Origin: Candidatus Methylopumilus turicensis
GTDB lineage: Bacteria; Pseudomonadota; Gammaproteobacteria; Burkholderiales; Methylophilaceae
Direction of reading: 5' to 3'
Assembly: GCF_000953015.1 (NCBI RefSeq)
Contig: NZ_LN794158.1
Location: 434,001 to 498,000, forward strand
DNA: 64,000 nucleotides
A program made the translations under genes and the position numbers. Under the pieces are notes generated by a model. That model saw only the letters and a program-made list of their open reading frames with translations, made no database searches and was not told the DNA's origin. Positions 43,069-52,556 of the stretch are shown here, one piece after another (position 1 is the first letter of the stretch; each line of letters starts with the position of its first letter).

Positions 43069-43410
43069 TTAGCGATGGCCTTCTTTTGCCATATTGATCG
43101 AGTATTTAGGAATTTCAATCACTAAATCCGTGGTGCCAACCATGGCTTGGCAAGAGAGGCGTGAGTTTGGCTCTAGGCCCCAAGCCTTGTCGAGTAGGTC
43201 TTCTTCTTGGTCCTCGGCTGGTTTAAGCGTTTTATAACCCTCACGCACAATCACGTGGCAAGTGGTACAAGCACACACTTTGTCACAAGCATGGTCGATA
43301 TCAATATCATGATTGAGCAGACTATCGCAAATCGATACACCGGGCTTTTCTTCAAATGCAAGGCCTTCGGGGCAGAGTTCTTCATGGGGCAATACGATAA
43401 TTTGTGGCAT
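43069..43410 (-). CDS. fdx: ISC-type [2Fe-2S] ferredoxin
   Basis: 113 residues with cluster ligands C42, C48, C51 and C87 in the C-x5-C-x2-C-x35-C pattern (HACDKVCACTTC). Supplies electrons to Fe-S cluster assembly on IscU. Last gene of the isc operon, 14 nt after hscA; iscX is not found downstream. Confidence 0.95.
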   Translation of the reverse strand: MPQIIVLPHEELCPEGLAFEEKPGVSICDSLLNHDIDIDHACDKVCACTTCHVIVREGYKTLKPAEDQEEDLLDKAWGLEPNSRLSCQAMVGTTDLVIEIPKYSINMAKEGHR

Positions 43411-43424
43411 GTTGTTTTTGTCTT

Positions 43425-45293
43425 TTAAAGTTCTAATTTGTGTAAGTCTTGGCCAGCAAAGGCCTGTTTAACGGAAGCATCCATGCGTCTAGCGGCAAAG
43501 CCTTCAGTGGCATGATTAAGCGCTTCTACCGCTTGAATAATGCTGTCTTTATCACTGCCTTGGCGAGTGGCGTCTAATGCACTCACTTGGGCTTGAATGG
43601 CTGTCTTTTCATCCGCACTTAATAAATGACCATCTTGGGCAAGGGCTGCATTGATAGCTTCGATGAGACGTTCTGCATCCACAATCGCCTCTCTTAATGC
43701 ACGTGCTTGTTTGTCTTGTTCGGCTGATCCAAATGATGATTTCAGCATCGTGGTGATTTCATCTTCAGATAATCCATAAGACGGTTTGACGACAATATCA
43801 GCCACGACGCCGCTTGATTGCTCACGTGCTGTCACCGAAAGTAAGCCATCGGCATCCACTTGGAAGGTCACACGAATGCGTGCTGCGCCAGCCACCATGG
43901 GTGGAATGCCGCGTAACTCAAACTTAGCGAGTGAGCGGCAATCTGTCACTAATTCACGTTCACCCTGAAGCACATGAATGCTCATGGCAGTTTGGCCATC
44001 TTTGAAGGTCGTAAAATCTTGTGCGCGCGCCACTGGCAATGTGGCATTGCGAGGAATCACACGCTCTACCAAGCCGCCCATGGTTTCTAAGCCAAGTGAC
44101 AATGGAATAACATCCAGTAGTAATAAATCATCATCACTGCGGTTACCGGCCAATACATTGGCTTGAATCGCCGCACCAAGCGCCACGACTTTGTCGGGGT
44201 CTAAATTGGTTAGTGGTTCTTGCTTAAAAAATTCAGCCACGGCTTGACGAATTTGCGGCATGCGCGTTGCGCCGCCCACCATGACCACACCTTTAATGTC
44301 TTCAATGCTTAAGCCAGCATCACGCAGGGCTTTGCGGGTTGGGTTGAGTGTTTTGGTGACTAAGGTTTGCGTCAGCTCAACGAGCTTATCGGCAGTCAGC
44401 TTGATGTTCACAAGCTTGCCAGTGCTTAATACGCTGGTGATTTGTGCTTCAGTATTTTCACTTAACCATTCTTTTACTTCGCGTGATTTTGTGAGCAGTA
44501 GCCTTGTATCTTCTTGGTTAAGTGGGGCTAAGCCTGCTTCAGACAATATCCAGCAGAAAATTCGGTGGTCAAAATCATCGCCGCCTAAGGCTGAGTCCCC
44601 ATTGGTGGCAAGTACCTCAAAAATGCCTTTGGATAAGCGCAAGATGGATACGTCAAACGTCCCGCCGCCTAAGTCGTAAATCACATAAACGCCCTCAGCC
44701 GCATTATCTAAGCCATAAGCAACTGCGGCGGCAGTAGGTTCATTCAGTAGCCGTAAAACCGTTAAGCCTGCAAGGCGTGCCGCATCTTTCGTGGCTTGGC
44801 GCTGTGCATCATCAAAATAAGCAGGCACGGTAATGACCGCGCCAGTGAGTTCGCCCCCTAAGGCTTTTTCAGCGCGGTTTTTAAGGGTACGTAAAATTTC
44901 AGCCGAGATTTCAACTGGGCTTTTGATGCCAGCGCGGGTTTCAATCTGCACCATGCCAGCCCCTGTGTCACGAAACGCATAAGGGATATGCGTGGTGTCG
45001 GGAATGTCGTTGATACCACGCCCCATAAAGCGTTTCACGGAGCTAATGGTGTTTTTAGGGTCTGCACTTTGCGCAGCTTGCGCGGCGTGACCCACCGCAA
45101 TTTGGCCATCTTCTAAATAACGCACAACGGAAGGAAGCAGGGCATGGCCATGTTCATCCTGAAGGCAAAGACTCATGCCGCTTTGTACAGTCGCCACCAG
45201 TGAGTTGGTCGTGCCAAGGTCAATGCCAATCGCCAGTTTGTGCTGGTGTGGCGCTGCGCTCATGCCTGGTTCTGCGATTTGAAGTAATGCCAT
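43425..45293 (-). CDS. hscA: Hsp70-type chaperone HscA
   Basis: 622-residue Hsp70 homologue: nucleotide-binding domain with [18 protein letters not shown] and [17 protein letters not shown], then substrate-binding and lid domains. Specialised for transferring clusters from IscU using ATP hydrolysis stimulated by HscB. Position between hscB and fdx confirms it is not DnaK. Confidence 0.96.
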   Translation of the reverse strand: MALLQIAEPGMSAAPHQHKLAIGIDLGTTNSLVATVQSGMSLCLQDEHGHALLPSVVRYLEDGQIAVGHAAQAAQSADPKNTISSVKRFMGRGINDIPDTTHIPYAFRDTGAGMVQIETRAGIKSPVEISAEILRTLKNRAEKALGGELTGAVITVPAYFDDAQRQATKDAARLAGLTVLRLLNEPTAAAVAYGLDNAAEGVYVIYDLGGGTFDVSILRLSKGIFEVLATNGDSALGGDDFDHRIFCWILSEAGLAPLNQEDTRLLLTKSREVKEWLSENTEAQITSVLSTGKLVNIKLTADKLVELTQTLVTKTLNPTRKALRDAGLSIEDIKGVVMVGGATRMPQIRQAVAEFFKQEPLTNLDPDKVVALGAAIQANVLAGNRSDDDLLLLDVIPLSLGLETMGGLVERVIPRNATLPVARAQDFTTFKDGQTAMSIHVLQGERELVTDCRSLAKFELRGIPPMVAGAARIRVTFQVDADGLLSVTAREQSSGVVADIVVKPSYGLSEDEITTMLKSSFGSAEQDKQARALREAIVDAERLIEAINAALAQDGHLLSADEKTAIQAQVSALDATRQGSDKDSIIQAVEALNHATEGFAARRMDASVKQAFAGQDLHKLEL

Positions 45294-45296
45294 TTA

Positions 45297-45827
45297 TTAT
45301 GCGTTCTCTAATTGTTCAATGACACGATTGATGTCGGCGCTAATTTTATCAATAAAACTTAGTTTTCTGACGCTTTCGCTGGCGGCCTGATAGGATTTTT
45401 CTGCAAATTGCATACTGAGGCCTTTTGACAAGTGCTGTGCCATTTGTCTGATTTCGGCCAGCAGTTGATCGAGTGCGGAGATATCTTTTGCGCTATTTGC
45501 GTCATCAATGGCTTCGCGCCATTCCATTTGCAGCATTAAGAAGTCAGCAGGCATGGCGGTGTTGCTCTCTTCGAGGGTTTCAATACCACGCAGTTGTAAA
45601 AGATAACGTGCACGCGCCGTTATGTTCTTTAACGTTTGGTACGCTTCATTCGCTTGTGTCGCCAGTTGCATTGATTGCATGCGATCGTTGGCTGAGGCGG
45701 TGACAAAGCGATCTGGATGAACTTCGGACTGAAGGGTGCGGTAATGCTGATCGAGCAAGGTTAAATCGACTTCAAACTGCGTGGGCAATCCCAATAACTC
45801 AAAATAATTTCTTTGCAGCAGTTCCAT
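45297..45827 (-). CDS. hscB: J-domain cochaperone HscB
   Basis: 176 residues; N-terminal J domain with the HPD tripeptide (LQSEVHPDRFV) and a C-terminal helical IscU-binding domain. Stimulates HscA ATPase. It lies 3 nt upstream of hscA. Confidence 0.94.
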   Translation of the reverse strand: MELLQRNYFELLGLPTQFEVDLTLLDQHYRTLQSEVHPDRFVTASANDRMQSMQLATQANEAYQTLKNITARARYLLQLRGIETLEESNTAMPADFLMLQMEWREAIDDANSAKDISALDQLLAEIRQMAQHLSKGLSMQFAEKSYQAASESVRKLSFIDKISADINRVIEQLENA

Positions 45828-45835
45828 CGTCTGGC

Positions 45836-46159
45836 TTAAATAGTAAAGCTTTCACCGCAACCGCATTCATCTTTGACATTGGGGTTGTTGAATTTAAAGC
45901 CTTCGTTTAAGCCTTCTTTGGTGAAGTCGAGTTCAGTGCCATCGATGTACACCAAGCTTTTAGGATCCACAATGACCTTCACCCCATGGCTTTCAAAGGC
46001 CGTGTCTTCGGGCTGCATGTCATCCACAAATTCCAATGTGTAAGCCATGCCAGAACAGCCCGTGGTTTTCACGCCAAGGCGCAAGCCGATTCCCTTGCCT
46101 CGGTTTGCGAGAAATTTTTCAACACGTTGTGCTGCAGTTTCTGTGAGTGTAATTGCCAT
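45836..46159 (-). CDS. iscA: A-type Fe-S carrier IscA
   Basis: 107 residues with the three conserved cysteines C35 ([13 protein letters not shown]), C99 and C101 (DECGCGESF). Carries clusters from IscU to target proteins. 8 nt before hscB. Confidence 0.95.
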   Translation of the reverse strand: MAITLTETAAQRVEKFLANRGKGIGLRLGVKTTGCSGMAYTLEFVDDMQPEDTAFESHGVKVIVDPKSLVYIDGTELDFTKEGLNEGFKFNNPNVKDECGCGESFTI

Positions 46160-46176
46160 CAGTCTTTACGCCTTCA

Positions 46177-46560
46177 TTAAGCCGGTTGTTTTGACTTTAA
46201 ATCAGCGACTGCTGCTTTAATTGCATCTTCTGCTAGTACTGAGCAGTGGATCTTCACTGGCGGTAATGCAAGCTCTTCAGCGATGGCTGAGTTCTTGATT
46301 TCTGCCGCTTGATCGAGTGTTTTGCCTTTAAGCCACTCGGTCACAAGTGAGCTTGAAGCAATCGCAGAACCACAACCATAAGTTTTGAATTTAGCATCTT
46401 CAATAATGCCGCTATCATTCACTTTAATTTGCAGTTTCATCACGTCACCACAAGCTGGCGCACCGACCATGCCGGTACCAACATGTGGATCATTCTTGTC
46501 TAATGTTCCTACGTTACGTGGGTTTTCGTAGTGGTCTAAAACTTTATCTGAATATGCCAT
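46177..46560 (-). CDS. iscU: Fe-S scaffold IscU
   Basis: 127 residues with cluster cysteines in GAPACGDVM, TYGCGSA and KIHCSVL, and the LPPVK HscA-recognition motif. Scaffold where [2Fe-2S] clusters form from IscS-supplied sulfur. Unusually 246 nt separate it from iscS; that gap contains a palindromic repeat. Confidence 0.97.
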   Translation of the reverse strand: MAYSDKVLDHYENPRNVGTLDKNDPHVGTGMVGAPACGDVMKLQIKVNDSGIIEDAKFKTYGCGSAIASSSLVTEWLKGKTLDQAAEIKNSAIAEELALPPVKIHCSVLAEDAIKAAVADLKSKQPA

Positions 46561-46597
46561 TTTGTTTCTCCTTTATTAGGGCAACTGAACTACTTCG

Positions 46598-46664
46598 AAA
46601 AATCTACGTTGCCTGCGCCTCGCCGAACTTATCGTGCTGTCGTCGGCTTGTCGCCTTGATTTTT
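46598..46664. repeat. 67-nt imperfect palindrome (element B) between iscS and iscU
   Basis: Starts AAAAATC and ends GATTTTT, with GC-rich imperfectly paired arms (cctgcgcctcgccgaa; gtcggcttgtcgcc). Similar in size, ends and internal words to the element at 57674-57734. Confidence 0.5.
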
Positions 46665-46806
46665 CTTCCTATTTCAATTGCTTTTAAATTGCTGTTTGCT
46701 TGCGAATCATTTTTGATTTAATTGGCTGATTAGGCGGAGGACTGCGCCGTTTAGTTGTTCTAAACAAGCAGTTCGACAACAACATCAGTCTATTAAAGAT
46801 GAATGA

Positions 46807-48024
46807 TTAATGGGCAGCCCACTCAACTTTACTTAAATCAACACCGTCTAAATGCATCTCCCAAAGCGGAGATAATTCGCGTAACTTACCAATCTTGCTC
46901 TTCATTAATGCAATGGTGTAGTCAATGTCTTCTTCGGTGGTGAAGCGGCCGATAGAGAAGCGAATTGAGCTATGTGCAAGTTCGTCAGAGCGACCTAGCG
47001 CACGTAACACATAGCTAGGCTCTAGGCTGGCAGAAGTACATGCTGAACCGCTTGAAACGGCGATATCTTTCACCGCCATAATAAGTGATTCGCCCTCAAC
47101 AAAGTTAAAGCTGATGTTGAGGTTGTGTGGCACGCGGTGATCCATGTCGCCATTGACGTACACTTCATCAATTTCCTCAAGGCCAGCTAACAAGCGGTCG
47201 CGTAGGCGGCGAACTTCTAAATTTTCTGCTTTCATTTCCAAGCGAGCAAGACGGAAGGCTTCACCCATGCCAACGATTTGGTGCGTGGCTAATGTGCCTG
47301 AGCGCATACCACGCTCATGACCACCGCCATGCATTTGCGCTTCAATACGGATGCGTGGTTTGCGGCGAACATACAAAGCGCCAACACCTTTAGGGCCATA
47401 AGTTTTATGCGCACAAAAGCTCATTAAATCGACTGGCAATTTTTCTAAATCAATCTCTACTTTGCCCGTGGCTTGTGCTGCGTCCACGTGAAAAATAATG
47501 TTGTTTTCGCGGCAGATATTACCAATCGCTGTGATGTCTTGAATCACGCCAATTTCGTTATTCACGAACATGACAGACGCTAAAACAGTATCAGGTTGAA
47601 TGGCTGCTTTAAACTTTTCTAAGTCGATTAAGCCATTTGGCTCAGGCGCCAAATACGTTGCGGTAAAGCCTTGACGTTCTAAATCGCGTACTGCGTCAAT
47701 CACGGCTTTATGCTCAGTTTGCACAGTAATGATGTGCTTGCCTTTAGTGGCGCTGTAGAAATTTGCGGCGCCTTTAATCGCTAGGTTGTTTGATTCGGTT
47801 GCACCTGACGTCCAAACGATTTCACGTGGGTCAGCATTGACTAATTTAGCCACTTCGTCGCGCGCTTCTTCAACCGCTTCTTCCGCTGTCCAACCAAATG
47901 GATGGCTACGTGAAGCAGGATTGCCAAAATGTTCCGTGATGAAAGGGATCATTTTTTCAGCCACGCGAGGATCTACGGGTGTGGTCGCTGAGTAATCAAG
48001 ATAAATAGGTGTTTTTACGGTCAT
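46807..48024 (-). CDS. iscS: cysteine desulfurase IscS
   Basis: 405 residues, PLP-dependent. The PLP lysine is in [16 protein letters not shown] and the catalytic cysteine loop is [17 protein letters not shown]. The C-terminal [14 protein letters not shown]-like tail ([22 protein letters not shown]) is the IscU-docking region of true IscS. Donates sulfur for Fe-S clusters and tRNA thiolation. Confidence 0.96.
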   Translation of the reverse strand: MTVKTPIYLDYSATTPVDPRVAEKMIPFITEHFGNPASRSHPFGWTAEEAVEEARDEVAKLVNADPREIVWTSGATESNNLAIKGAANFYSATKGKHIITVQTEHKAVIDAVRDLERQGFTATYLAPEPNGLIDLEKFKAAIQPDTVLASVMFVNNEIGVIQDITAIGNICRENNIIFHVDAAQATGKVEIDLEKLPVDLMSFCAHKTYGPKGVGALYVRRKPRIRIEAQMHGGGHERGMRSGTLATHQIVGMGEAFRLARLEMKAENLEVRRLRDRLLAGLEEIDEVYVNGDMDHRVPHNLNISFNFVEGESLIMAVKDIAVSSGSACTSASLEPSYVLRALGRSDELAHSSIRFSIGRFTTEEDIDYTIALMKSKIGKLRELSPLWEMHLDGVDLSKVEWAAH

Positions 48025-48080
48025 ATCGTTCCTGTAAGTCTTAAGTAGCTATTGCAAATTTTGTTAGGCATTTCATTAAA

Positions 48081-49235
48081 TTAAGCACTCAGAGCGGTGA
48101 GCTGGCGCAAACGCTGCACTTCACCTTGTAAGGCCACCAAAAATCGATTGAGTTCATCCTGCGTGTTGTTTGCCCCAAAGCTCACACGCACTGCGCCACG
48201 CGCTAAGTCTGGCGTCACGCCCATGGCCATTAACACGTGGCTGGGTTCGGTGCTGTCGCTAGAGCAAGCAGAGCCGCTGGCAACTGCAAAACCTTTGCGA
48301 TCTAACGCCATGACTAAGGTTTCGCCTTCAATTTCATTGAAAGCAAAAAAACTGGTGTTTGGTAAGCGTGCTGATTTTTCGCCAAAAATGCTGGCACCCA
48401 TGTTTTTTAGACCAACATTTAAGGCGTCACGCAATTGCTGTGTGTTTGTTGCTCGCGCTTCGAGTGATTGTTTAATCAGCGCACATGCTGCACCAAAGCC
48501 CACGATCGCGGCGACATTTTCAGTGCCACTGCGCAAGCCTTTCTCTTGTCCGCCACCATGCAGAAGAGGCTTGATGTCTACGCGCTTATCTAAAATTAAC
48601 GCGCCTGCGCCTTGCGGGCCATTAATCTTGTGTGACGAAACCGTCATGGCGTGAACGCCAAGTGATTCAAAATCAACTGGTATTTTGCCTAGTGCTTGCA
48701 CGGCATCTGTATGGAACAGTGCACCTTTTACTTTTGCTATTTCTGCTAGTGCGGCGATGTCTTGAATCACGCCAGTTTCATTATTCGCCAACATAATCGA
48801 AACTAAACTGCTCGGTTTTTCTAGTGCGACTTGCAAGCTTAAAGGGTCGACTTGACCAAAGTGGTCTGTCGCAATGACCGCAACGCGATAGTCACGCTCA
48901 CGAAGTGCAAAAGCAGGGCGAGTCACTGCAGGATGTTCAATAGCGCTTACAGCAATTTGCTTGGCATTTTCCCGAGTGCCAGCCATACCAAGAATCGCAA
49001 AATTATTCGCTTCAGTCCCGCTAGCAGTCAATATGACTTGGGATGGGTGCGCGCCACAGGCATCAGCCACTTGTTCACGTGCTTGATCTAACGCTTGTCG
49101 TGCAGACCGGCCAAACATGTGACGACTCGTGGCGTTGCCATATTGGTGTTGCATGTGAGGCAACATAGCCTCTAGCACACGCTCGTCTAATAGCGTGGTG
49201 CTGTTGTTATCAAAGTATGCGTGTTGGCTGGACAT
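48081..49235 (-). CDS. second cysteine desulfurase (NifS/IscS-like)
   Basis: 384-residue paralogue of the next gene. It has its own PLP lysine (SSHKINGPQGAGAL) and catalytic cysteine loop (ASGSACSSDSTEPSHVL), so it is predicted active. It starts YFDNNSTTLLD and lacks the WEMHLDG tail of IscS, so it may dock on a different acceptor. It lies between iscR and iscS, 56 nt before iscS, and is presumably under IscR control. Confidence 0.9.
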   Translation of the reverse strand: MSSQHAYFDNNSTTLLDERVLEAMLPHMQHQYGNATSRHMFGRSARQALDQAREQVADACGAHPSQVILTASGTEANNFAILGMAGTRENAKQIAVSAIEHPAVTRPAFALRERDYRVAVIATDHFGQVDPLSLQVALEKPSSLVSIMLANNETGVIQDIAALAEIAKVKGALFHTDAVQALGKIPVDFESLGVHAMTVSSHKINGPQGAGALILDKRVDIKPLLHGGGQEKGLRSGTENVAAIVGFGAACALIKQSLEARATNTQQLRDALNVGLKNMGASIFGEKSARLPNTSFFAFNEIEGETLVMALDRKGFAVASGSACSSDSTEPSHVLMAMGVTPDLARGAVRVSFGANNTQDELNRFLVALQGEVQRLRQLTALSA

Positions 49236-49248
49236 GAGCGCTTGATCG

Positions 49249-49728
49249 TTAGTTGGTCAGTGATTCTGAAGCAGAATCTTTTCTGACATTAAAGGCGATA
49301 GGTTTGCTTTGCCCTTTGGATTTTGCTTCGTTGCTCGCGACTAAGTCAGCCAAGCTCACGCCAGAAAGATATTCTAAAATCTTTACATTCAAGCTCGACC
49401 ATAAATCATGCGTCATGCAACGACCTTCATCATGGCAGTTTTCATGTCCGCCGCATTGGGTAGCGTCGATTAATTCATCTACTGCGCTGATGATTTCTGA
49501 GACTGTAATTTGATCCAATGTTTTTGCAATTCGGTAACCCCCACCCGGGCCTCGCACGCTTTTCACAAGTCCACTGCGGCGAAGACGGCTAAATAATTGC
49601 TCTAGGTATGACAAAGAAATGCTTTGGCGCTCGCTAATACCTGCAAGCGTGACGGGCTTATCAGCCTCATTCATGGCGAGGTCTAGCATGGCTGTCACTG
49701 CAAATCGACCTTTGGTGGTTAATCGCAT
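49249..49728 (-). CDS. iscR: Rrf2-family Fe-S regulator IscR
   Basis: 159 residues: N-terminal winged helix ([36 protein letters not shown]) and the [2Fe-2S] cysteines in the C-x5-C-x5-C pattern [13 protein letters not shown]. Represses the isc operon when loaded with a cluster. It heads the operon and has a type-1 site in its promoter. Confidence 0.96.
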   Translation of the reverse strand: MRLTTKGRFAVTAMLDLAMNEADKPVTLAGISERQSISLSYLEQLFSRLRRSGLVKSVRGPGGGYRIAKTLDQITVSEIISAVDELIDATQCGGHENCHDEGRCMTHDLWSSLNVKILEYLSGVSLADLVASNEAKSKGQSKPIAFNVRKDSASESLTN

Positions 49729-49794
49729 TGCTTAAATTCCTAGGAGTGTTGGGAGGTGGTTAATGATGTTTTTTGCGTCACTAACCATGTAAAA

Positions 49795-49827
49795 ATAATA
49801 TAATAACCCAATACTTTAGTCAAGTAT
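49795..49827 (-). promoter_or_regulatory. isc operon promoter with type-1 IscR site
   Basis: Minus-strand TTGACT (49818-49823), 17-nt spacer and TATTAT (49795-49800). Overlapping it, 49803-49827 reads ATACTTGACT...TTGGGTTAT, matching the type-1 IscR consensus at both ends. Binding here would occlude RNA polymerase. Confidence 0.8.
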
Positions 49828-49945
49828 TAATTAGTGGTTAAAGGGATGGATACGTCGGGCTAATTTGAGGGTTGGTGAGCGTTTGTTGCTTGATATAGCA
49901 CGCGAGGAGCGTTGCATAGGCCGCGAGGAAAGTTGGCCTGTTGCC

Positions 49946-51202
49946 TTATACGTTTAAATTAATGGGATTTGCTGTGCTAGCCTTGTTTTTATTAGGCTTG
50001 CTTGTGGCTGACTTTGTCGGTTTAAAGCCATTGGCGGTGGCGTAGAGTAATCTTTCTAATTCATCTATCACCTTATCCCATTGGTGATTGGCTATGCTTG
50101 CAGCGGACTGTTCGCGACATTGCGCGACTATATTCATGTTGTTGGTGGCATTTAACGCTGTTTCAATCAGGGTCTTGCTTTGGTTGAAAGGGGCAAGTAG
50201 ACCATTGACGCCATGTTTAATGATGCTTCCAGCTGCTGCATAATCATAAGCAATCACACACAAGCCGCTGGCTAATGCCTCAGGTACCACATTTCCAAAT
50301 GTTTCCGTCATGCTAGGAAATATAAATAGATCTGCTGACGCGTAATGTTCAGCCAGGTCTCTTCCTTGTTTGTTGCCACTAAATATTGCATGCGGACAAG
50401 CTTTGGCAAGTGAGTTTCGCATTGGGCCGTCACCCACGAATACTAGTTTTGTGCTCGGCTTTTCTTTTTGAATAGCGGTAAAGGCATCGAGCACTAAATG
50501 GATATTTTTTTCTTTGGCCAATCTGCCGACATGAATAATCACCAAGTCCTCATCGCTGGCTCCCCAGCTTTTACGCAAATGGTTTGAGCGCATGGCAGGG
50601 TGAAATTGCGTGGTATCGACCCCTCTTGCCATGATAGAAACATTGTTATAACCGCTGCTTTCTAACTCGTGGACAACCTGCGCGGTAGGGGCCAATGTTG
50701 CCAGCGTTTGATTATGAAAGTGCCTAAGATAATTTCGAATAGGATCGACTAAAAAACTAGCGCCGTAGTGTTGAGAGTACTGATGGAAATTGGTGTGGTA
50801 AGAGCTGATGACTGGAATGTTAAGTTGTTTTGCCGCTTGAAGAGCTGACCATCCGAGCGGGCCTTCAGTGGCAATGTGCACGACATCTGGCTTATTTGCG
50901 GACCAACACTTGATTAAATGGCTCTTAGCAGGGAAGCCGAATTTTAAGTGTTGATAAAAAGGAATCGGCATGCCCGCAACCAAATGCTCCGTCAGATGTT
51001 TGGTGTGTGAGGGTTTGTCCATCCTGGATTGCTGAGGGCGAAAGACTTGGACCAGATGTTGTTTTTTGGCGAGGTGTTCTGCTATTTTGCCTAATGTCAT
51101 CGCAACGCCATTGATTTCAGGTTGGAATGTTTCGGTCACTAACGCATACTTGAGTCGATGTGGTTGTTGAGTGTCAGATTTTGTTGGCATGTCCACATCC
51201 AT
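49946..51202 (-). CDS. GT4-family glycosyltransferase, second copy
   Basis: 418 residues; the GT-B core begins LKYALVTETFQPEINGVAMTLGKIA and contains ATEGPLGWSALQAAK, IIHVGRLAKEKN, FVGDGPM and the E-x7-E motif in PSMTETFGNVVPEALASG. The N-terminal acceptor loop (EINGVAMTL) resembles MgtA/SqdX/PimB-like lipid glycosyltransferases. The C-terminal 35 residues are a Lys/Thr/Asn-rich tail. It is unrelated to Fe-S metabolism and appears inserted between iscR and cysE. A Pho-box-like site precedes it. Confidence 0.85.
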   Translation of the reverse strand: MDVDMPTKSDTQQPHRLKYALVTETFQPEINGVAMTLGKIAEHLAKKQHLVQVFRPQQSRMDKPSHTKHLTEHLVAGMPIPFYQHLKFGFPAKSHLIKCWSANKPDVVHIATEGPLGWSALQAAKQLNIPVISSYHTNFHQYSQHYGASFLVDPIRNYLRHFHNQTLATLAPTAQVVHELESSGYNNVSIMARGVDTTQFHPAMRSNHLRKSWGASDEDLVIIHVGRLAKEKNIHLVLDAFTAIQKEKPSTKLVFVGDGPMRNSLAKACPHAIFSGNKQGRDLAEHYASADLFIFPSMTETFGNVVPEALASGLCVIAYDYAAAGSIIKHGVNGLLAPFNQSKTLIETALNATNNMNIVAQCREQSAASIANHQWDKVIDELERLLYATANGFKPTKSATSKPNKNKASTANPINLNV

Positions 51203-51242
51203 TGAGTTTTAACAAATTTTAGGATGAATCAATAAGAGATTT

Positions 51243-51260
51243 GTGAAAATTTTGTGAAAT
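51243..51260 (-). promoter_or_regulatory. candidate Pho box of the second GT4 gene
   Basis: Minus-strand ATTTCAC-AAAA-TTTTCAC, two related 7-mers 11 bp apart with the AAAA spacer of the consensus. The G at position 3 of the half-sites is missing. A TATTGA lies about 8 nt downstream. Confidence 0.4.
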
Positions 51261-51420
51261 CTTTTGGGACCTTTTTTATGGTCATCTCATCAACTCACAA
51301 TTCAATTGAAATATTTTCTTCATAAGCTATCAATATTATTATTGAGTTAACAATGACCATTATTGGGTCGAGATTTTATATTTTTTATGGATTTTTTATA
51401 TCGCTCTTTTTGTCATAAAA

Positions 51421-51454
51421 AAGTAACATATCTGTGATTCAAAAGCTTTACAAT
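51421..51454 (+). promoter_or_regulatory. candidate Pho-box-like promoter of the Ala/Lys-rich gene
   Basis: AAGTAAC-ATAT-CTGTGAT at 51421-51438, preceded one turn earlier by TTGTCAT-AAAA (51410-51420). TACAAT at 51449-51454 follows after 10 nt. Half-sites are degenerate. Confidence 0.35.
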
Positions 51455-51499
51455 GTTAATTAATCGCTCAGTTGAGTAATTTTAATAGGAATGTTGGCC

Positions 51500-51901
51500 A
51501 TGAAAAGTGTAAATGTTGATTACGTTGCAAAAGCGAAAGCATTAAATGAAGAAGACCGTGATCGCGTTCTCTCTCGCATGTGTGGAAAATTACCTAAGCG
51601 ACTCCATAAAGAAAAGCTCACAGTTGAAGAAGCAATTGCCATTCAGTTGGAGCTGGAGGATGAGCAGCTTGAGGAGTGGCGTGCCAATATGGCCGTTATT
51701 CAAGAGAAAGCAGCTAAAGCCAAATTAAAAGCGGATGAAAAAGCGGCTAAATCAAAATCTAAAGATGCGCCCTTTAAAACCAAAGATGCGCCCCTTAAAA
51801 CAAGCACAGAAACTAAAGTGCAGCCTTCAGCAAAACCAGCAGTAGCCGCTAAAGTCGCTGTGCAAGCCAAAGCCCCAGTAACACCTGCTGTGAAGAAATA
51901 A
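51500..51901 (+). CDS. Ala/Lys-rich-tailed hypothetical protein
   Basis: 133 residues from ATG 51500 (AGGA 9 nt upstream). The N-terminal ~65 residues are acidic/helical (LNEEDRDRVLSRMCGKLPKR; KLTVEEAIAIQLELEDEQLEEW) and look like a conserved domain I cannot name. The remainder is a disordered Lys/Ala/Pro tail with KDAPFKT/KDAPLKT repeats and AKPAVAAK-type words, reminiscent of AlgP/PhaF/histone-H1-like tails that bind DNA or polyanions. The stop overlaps the ParA-like start by 1 nt (TAATG), so the two are coupled. Confidence 0.7.
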   Translation: MKSVNVDYVAKAKALNEEDRDRVLSRMCGKLPKRLHKEKLTVEEAIAIQLELEDEQLEEWRANMAVIQEKAAKAKLKADEKAAKSKSKDAPFKTKDAPLKTSTETKVQPSAKPAVAAKVAVQAKAPVTPAVKK

Positions 51902-52536
51902 TGAAAACGTTTCTCGTCGCTAATCCCAAAGGTGGGAGCGGCAAAACAACGCTTGCGACTAATCTGGCTGGCTATTTTGCCAGTCGAGGTCGCCATGTGG
52001 TGCTGTCCGACATGGATAGACAAGAGTCTTCGCTTGGCTGGCTTGAGCGTCGGCCAAGTCATTTACCCTTAATCCATGCGCTGAACGGCAGAAGCGGCCA
52101 CCTGAGTAGCTTGAGTGCGGATATTAACGTGATTGATTCTCCAGCCGGTTTGCGTGGAGATAAGTTGAGTGATGCGGTGAAGGCCGCAGACTGGGTCATT
52201 GTGCCAATGCAATCATCGAGTTTTGATATCAATGCGACACAGGACTTTTTGGAAGTGCTAAAAGAGGAAAAGGCTGTTCGCAAGGAACGTACCTTTGTTG
52301 CGATGGTGGGCATGCGTGTGAATGCAAGAACCAAAGCCGCCATCAATCTTGAGGACTATTTAGCGCAAAGTGGATTCCCCGTCATGGGACATTTGCGCAG
52401 CGCGCAAGCCTACGTGCATGCCGCAGAGGCTGGGCTGAGTTTGTTTGACATGAGCCCCTCTCGCGTCAAACAAGATATTCAGCAGTGGTCAAACTTGTTG
52501 CAATGGATACGAGCAGGCGAAAACAAAGGCGTTTAA
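51901..52536 (+). CDS. ParA/MinD-family ATPase
   Basis: 211 residues with a deviant Walker A NPKGGSGKTTLATNLAG at the very N-terminus, Walker A' SDMDRQESSLGW and Walker B-like VIDSPAGLRGD. No HTH domain, so it resembles the short chromosomal ParA/PpfA/McdA type that positions cargo on the nucleoid, rather than a plasmid-partition ParA. No parB or parS is adjacent. The coupled upstream protein with a polycationic tail is the obvious partner candidate (inference). Confidence 0.88.
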   Translation: MKTFLVANPKGGSGKTTLATNLAGYFASRGRHVVLSDMDRQESSLGWLERRPSHLPLIHALNGRSGHLSSLSADINVIDSPAGLRGDKLSDAVKAADWVIVPMQSSSFDINATQDFLEVLKEEKAVRKERTFVAMVGMRVNARTKAAINLEDYLAQSGFPVMGHLRSAQAYVHAAEAGLSLFDMSPSRVKQDIQQWSNLLQWIRAGENKGV

Positions 52537-52556
52537 GCAACTTGCTGATTGGTCAG

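Larger units (their letters stand above)
51203..51499. other. 297-bp AT-rich divergent promoter region
   Basis: No gene. Carries a Pho-box-like site for each of the divergent genes, listed separately. The rest is AT-rich without further structure I can support. Confidence 0.5.
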
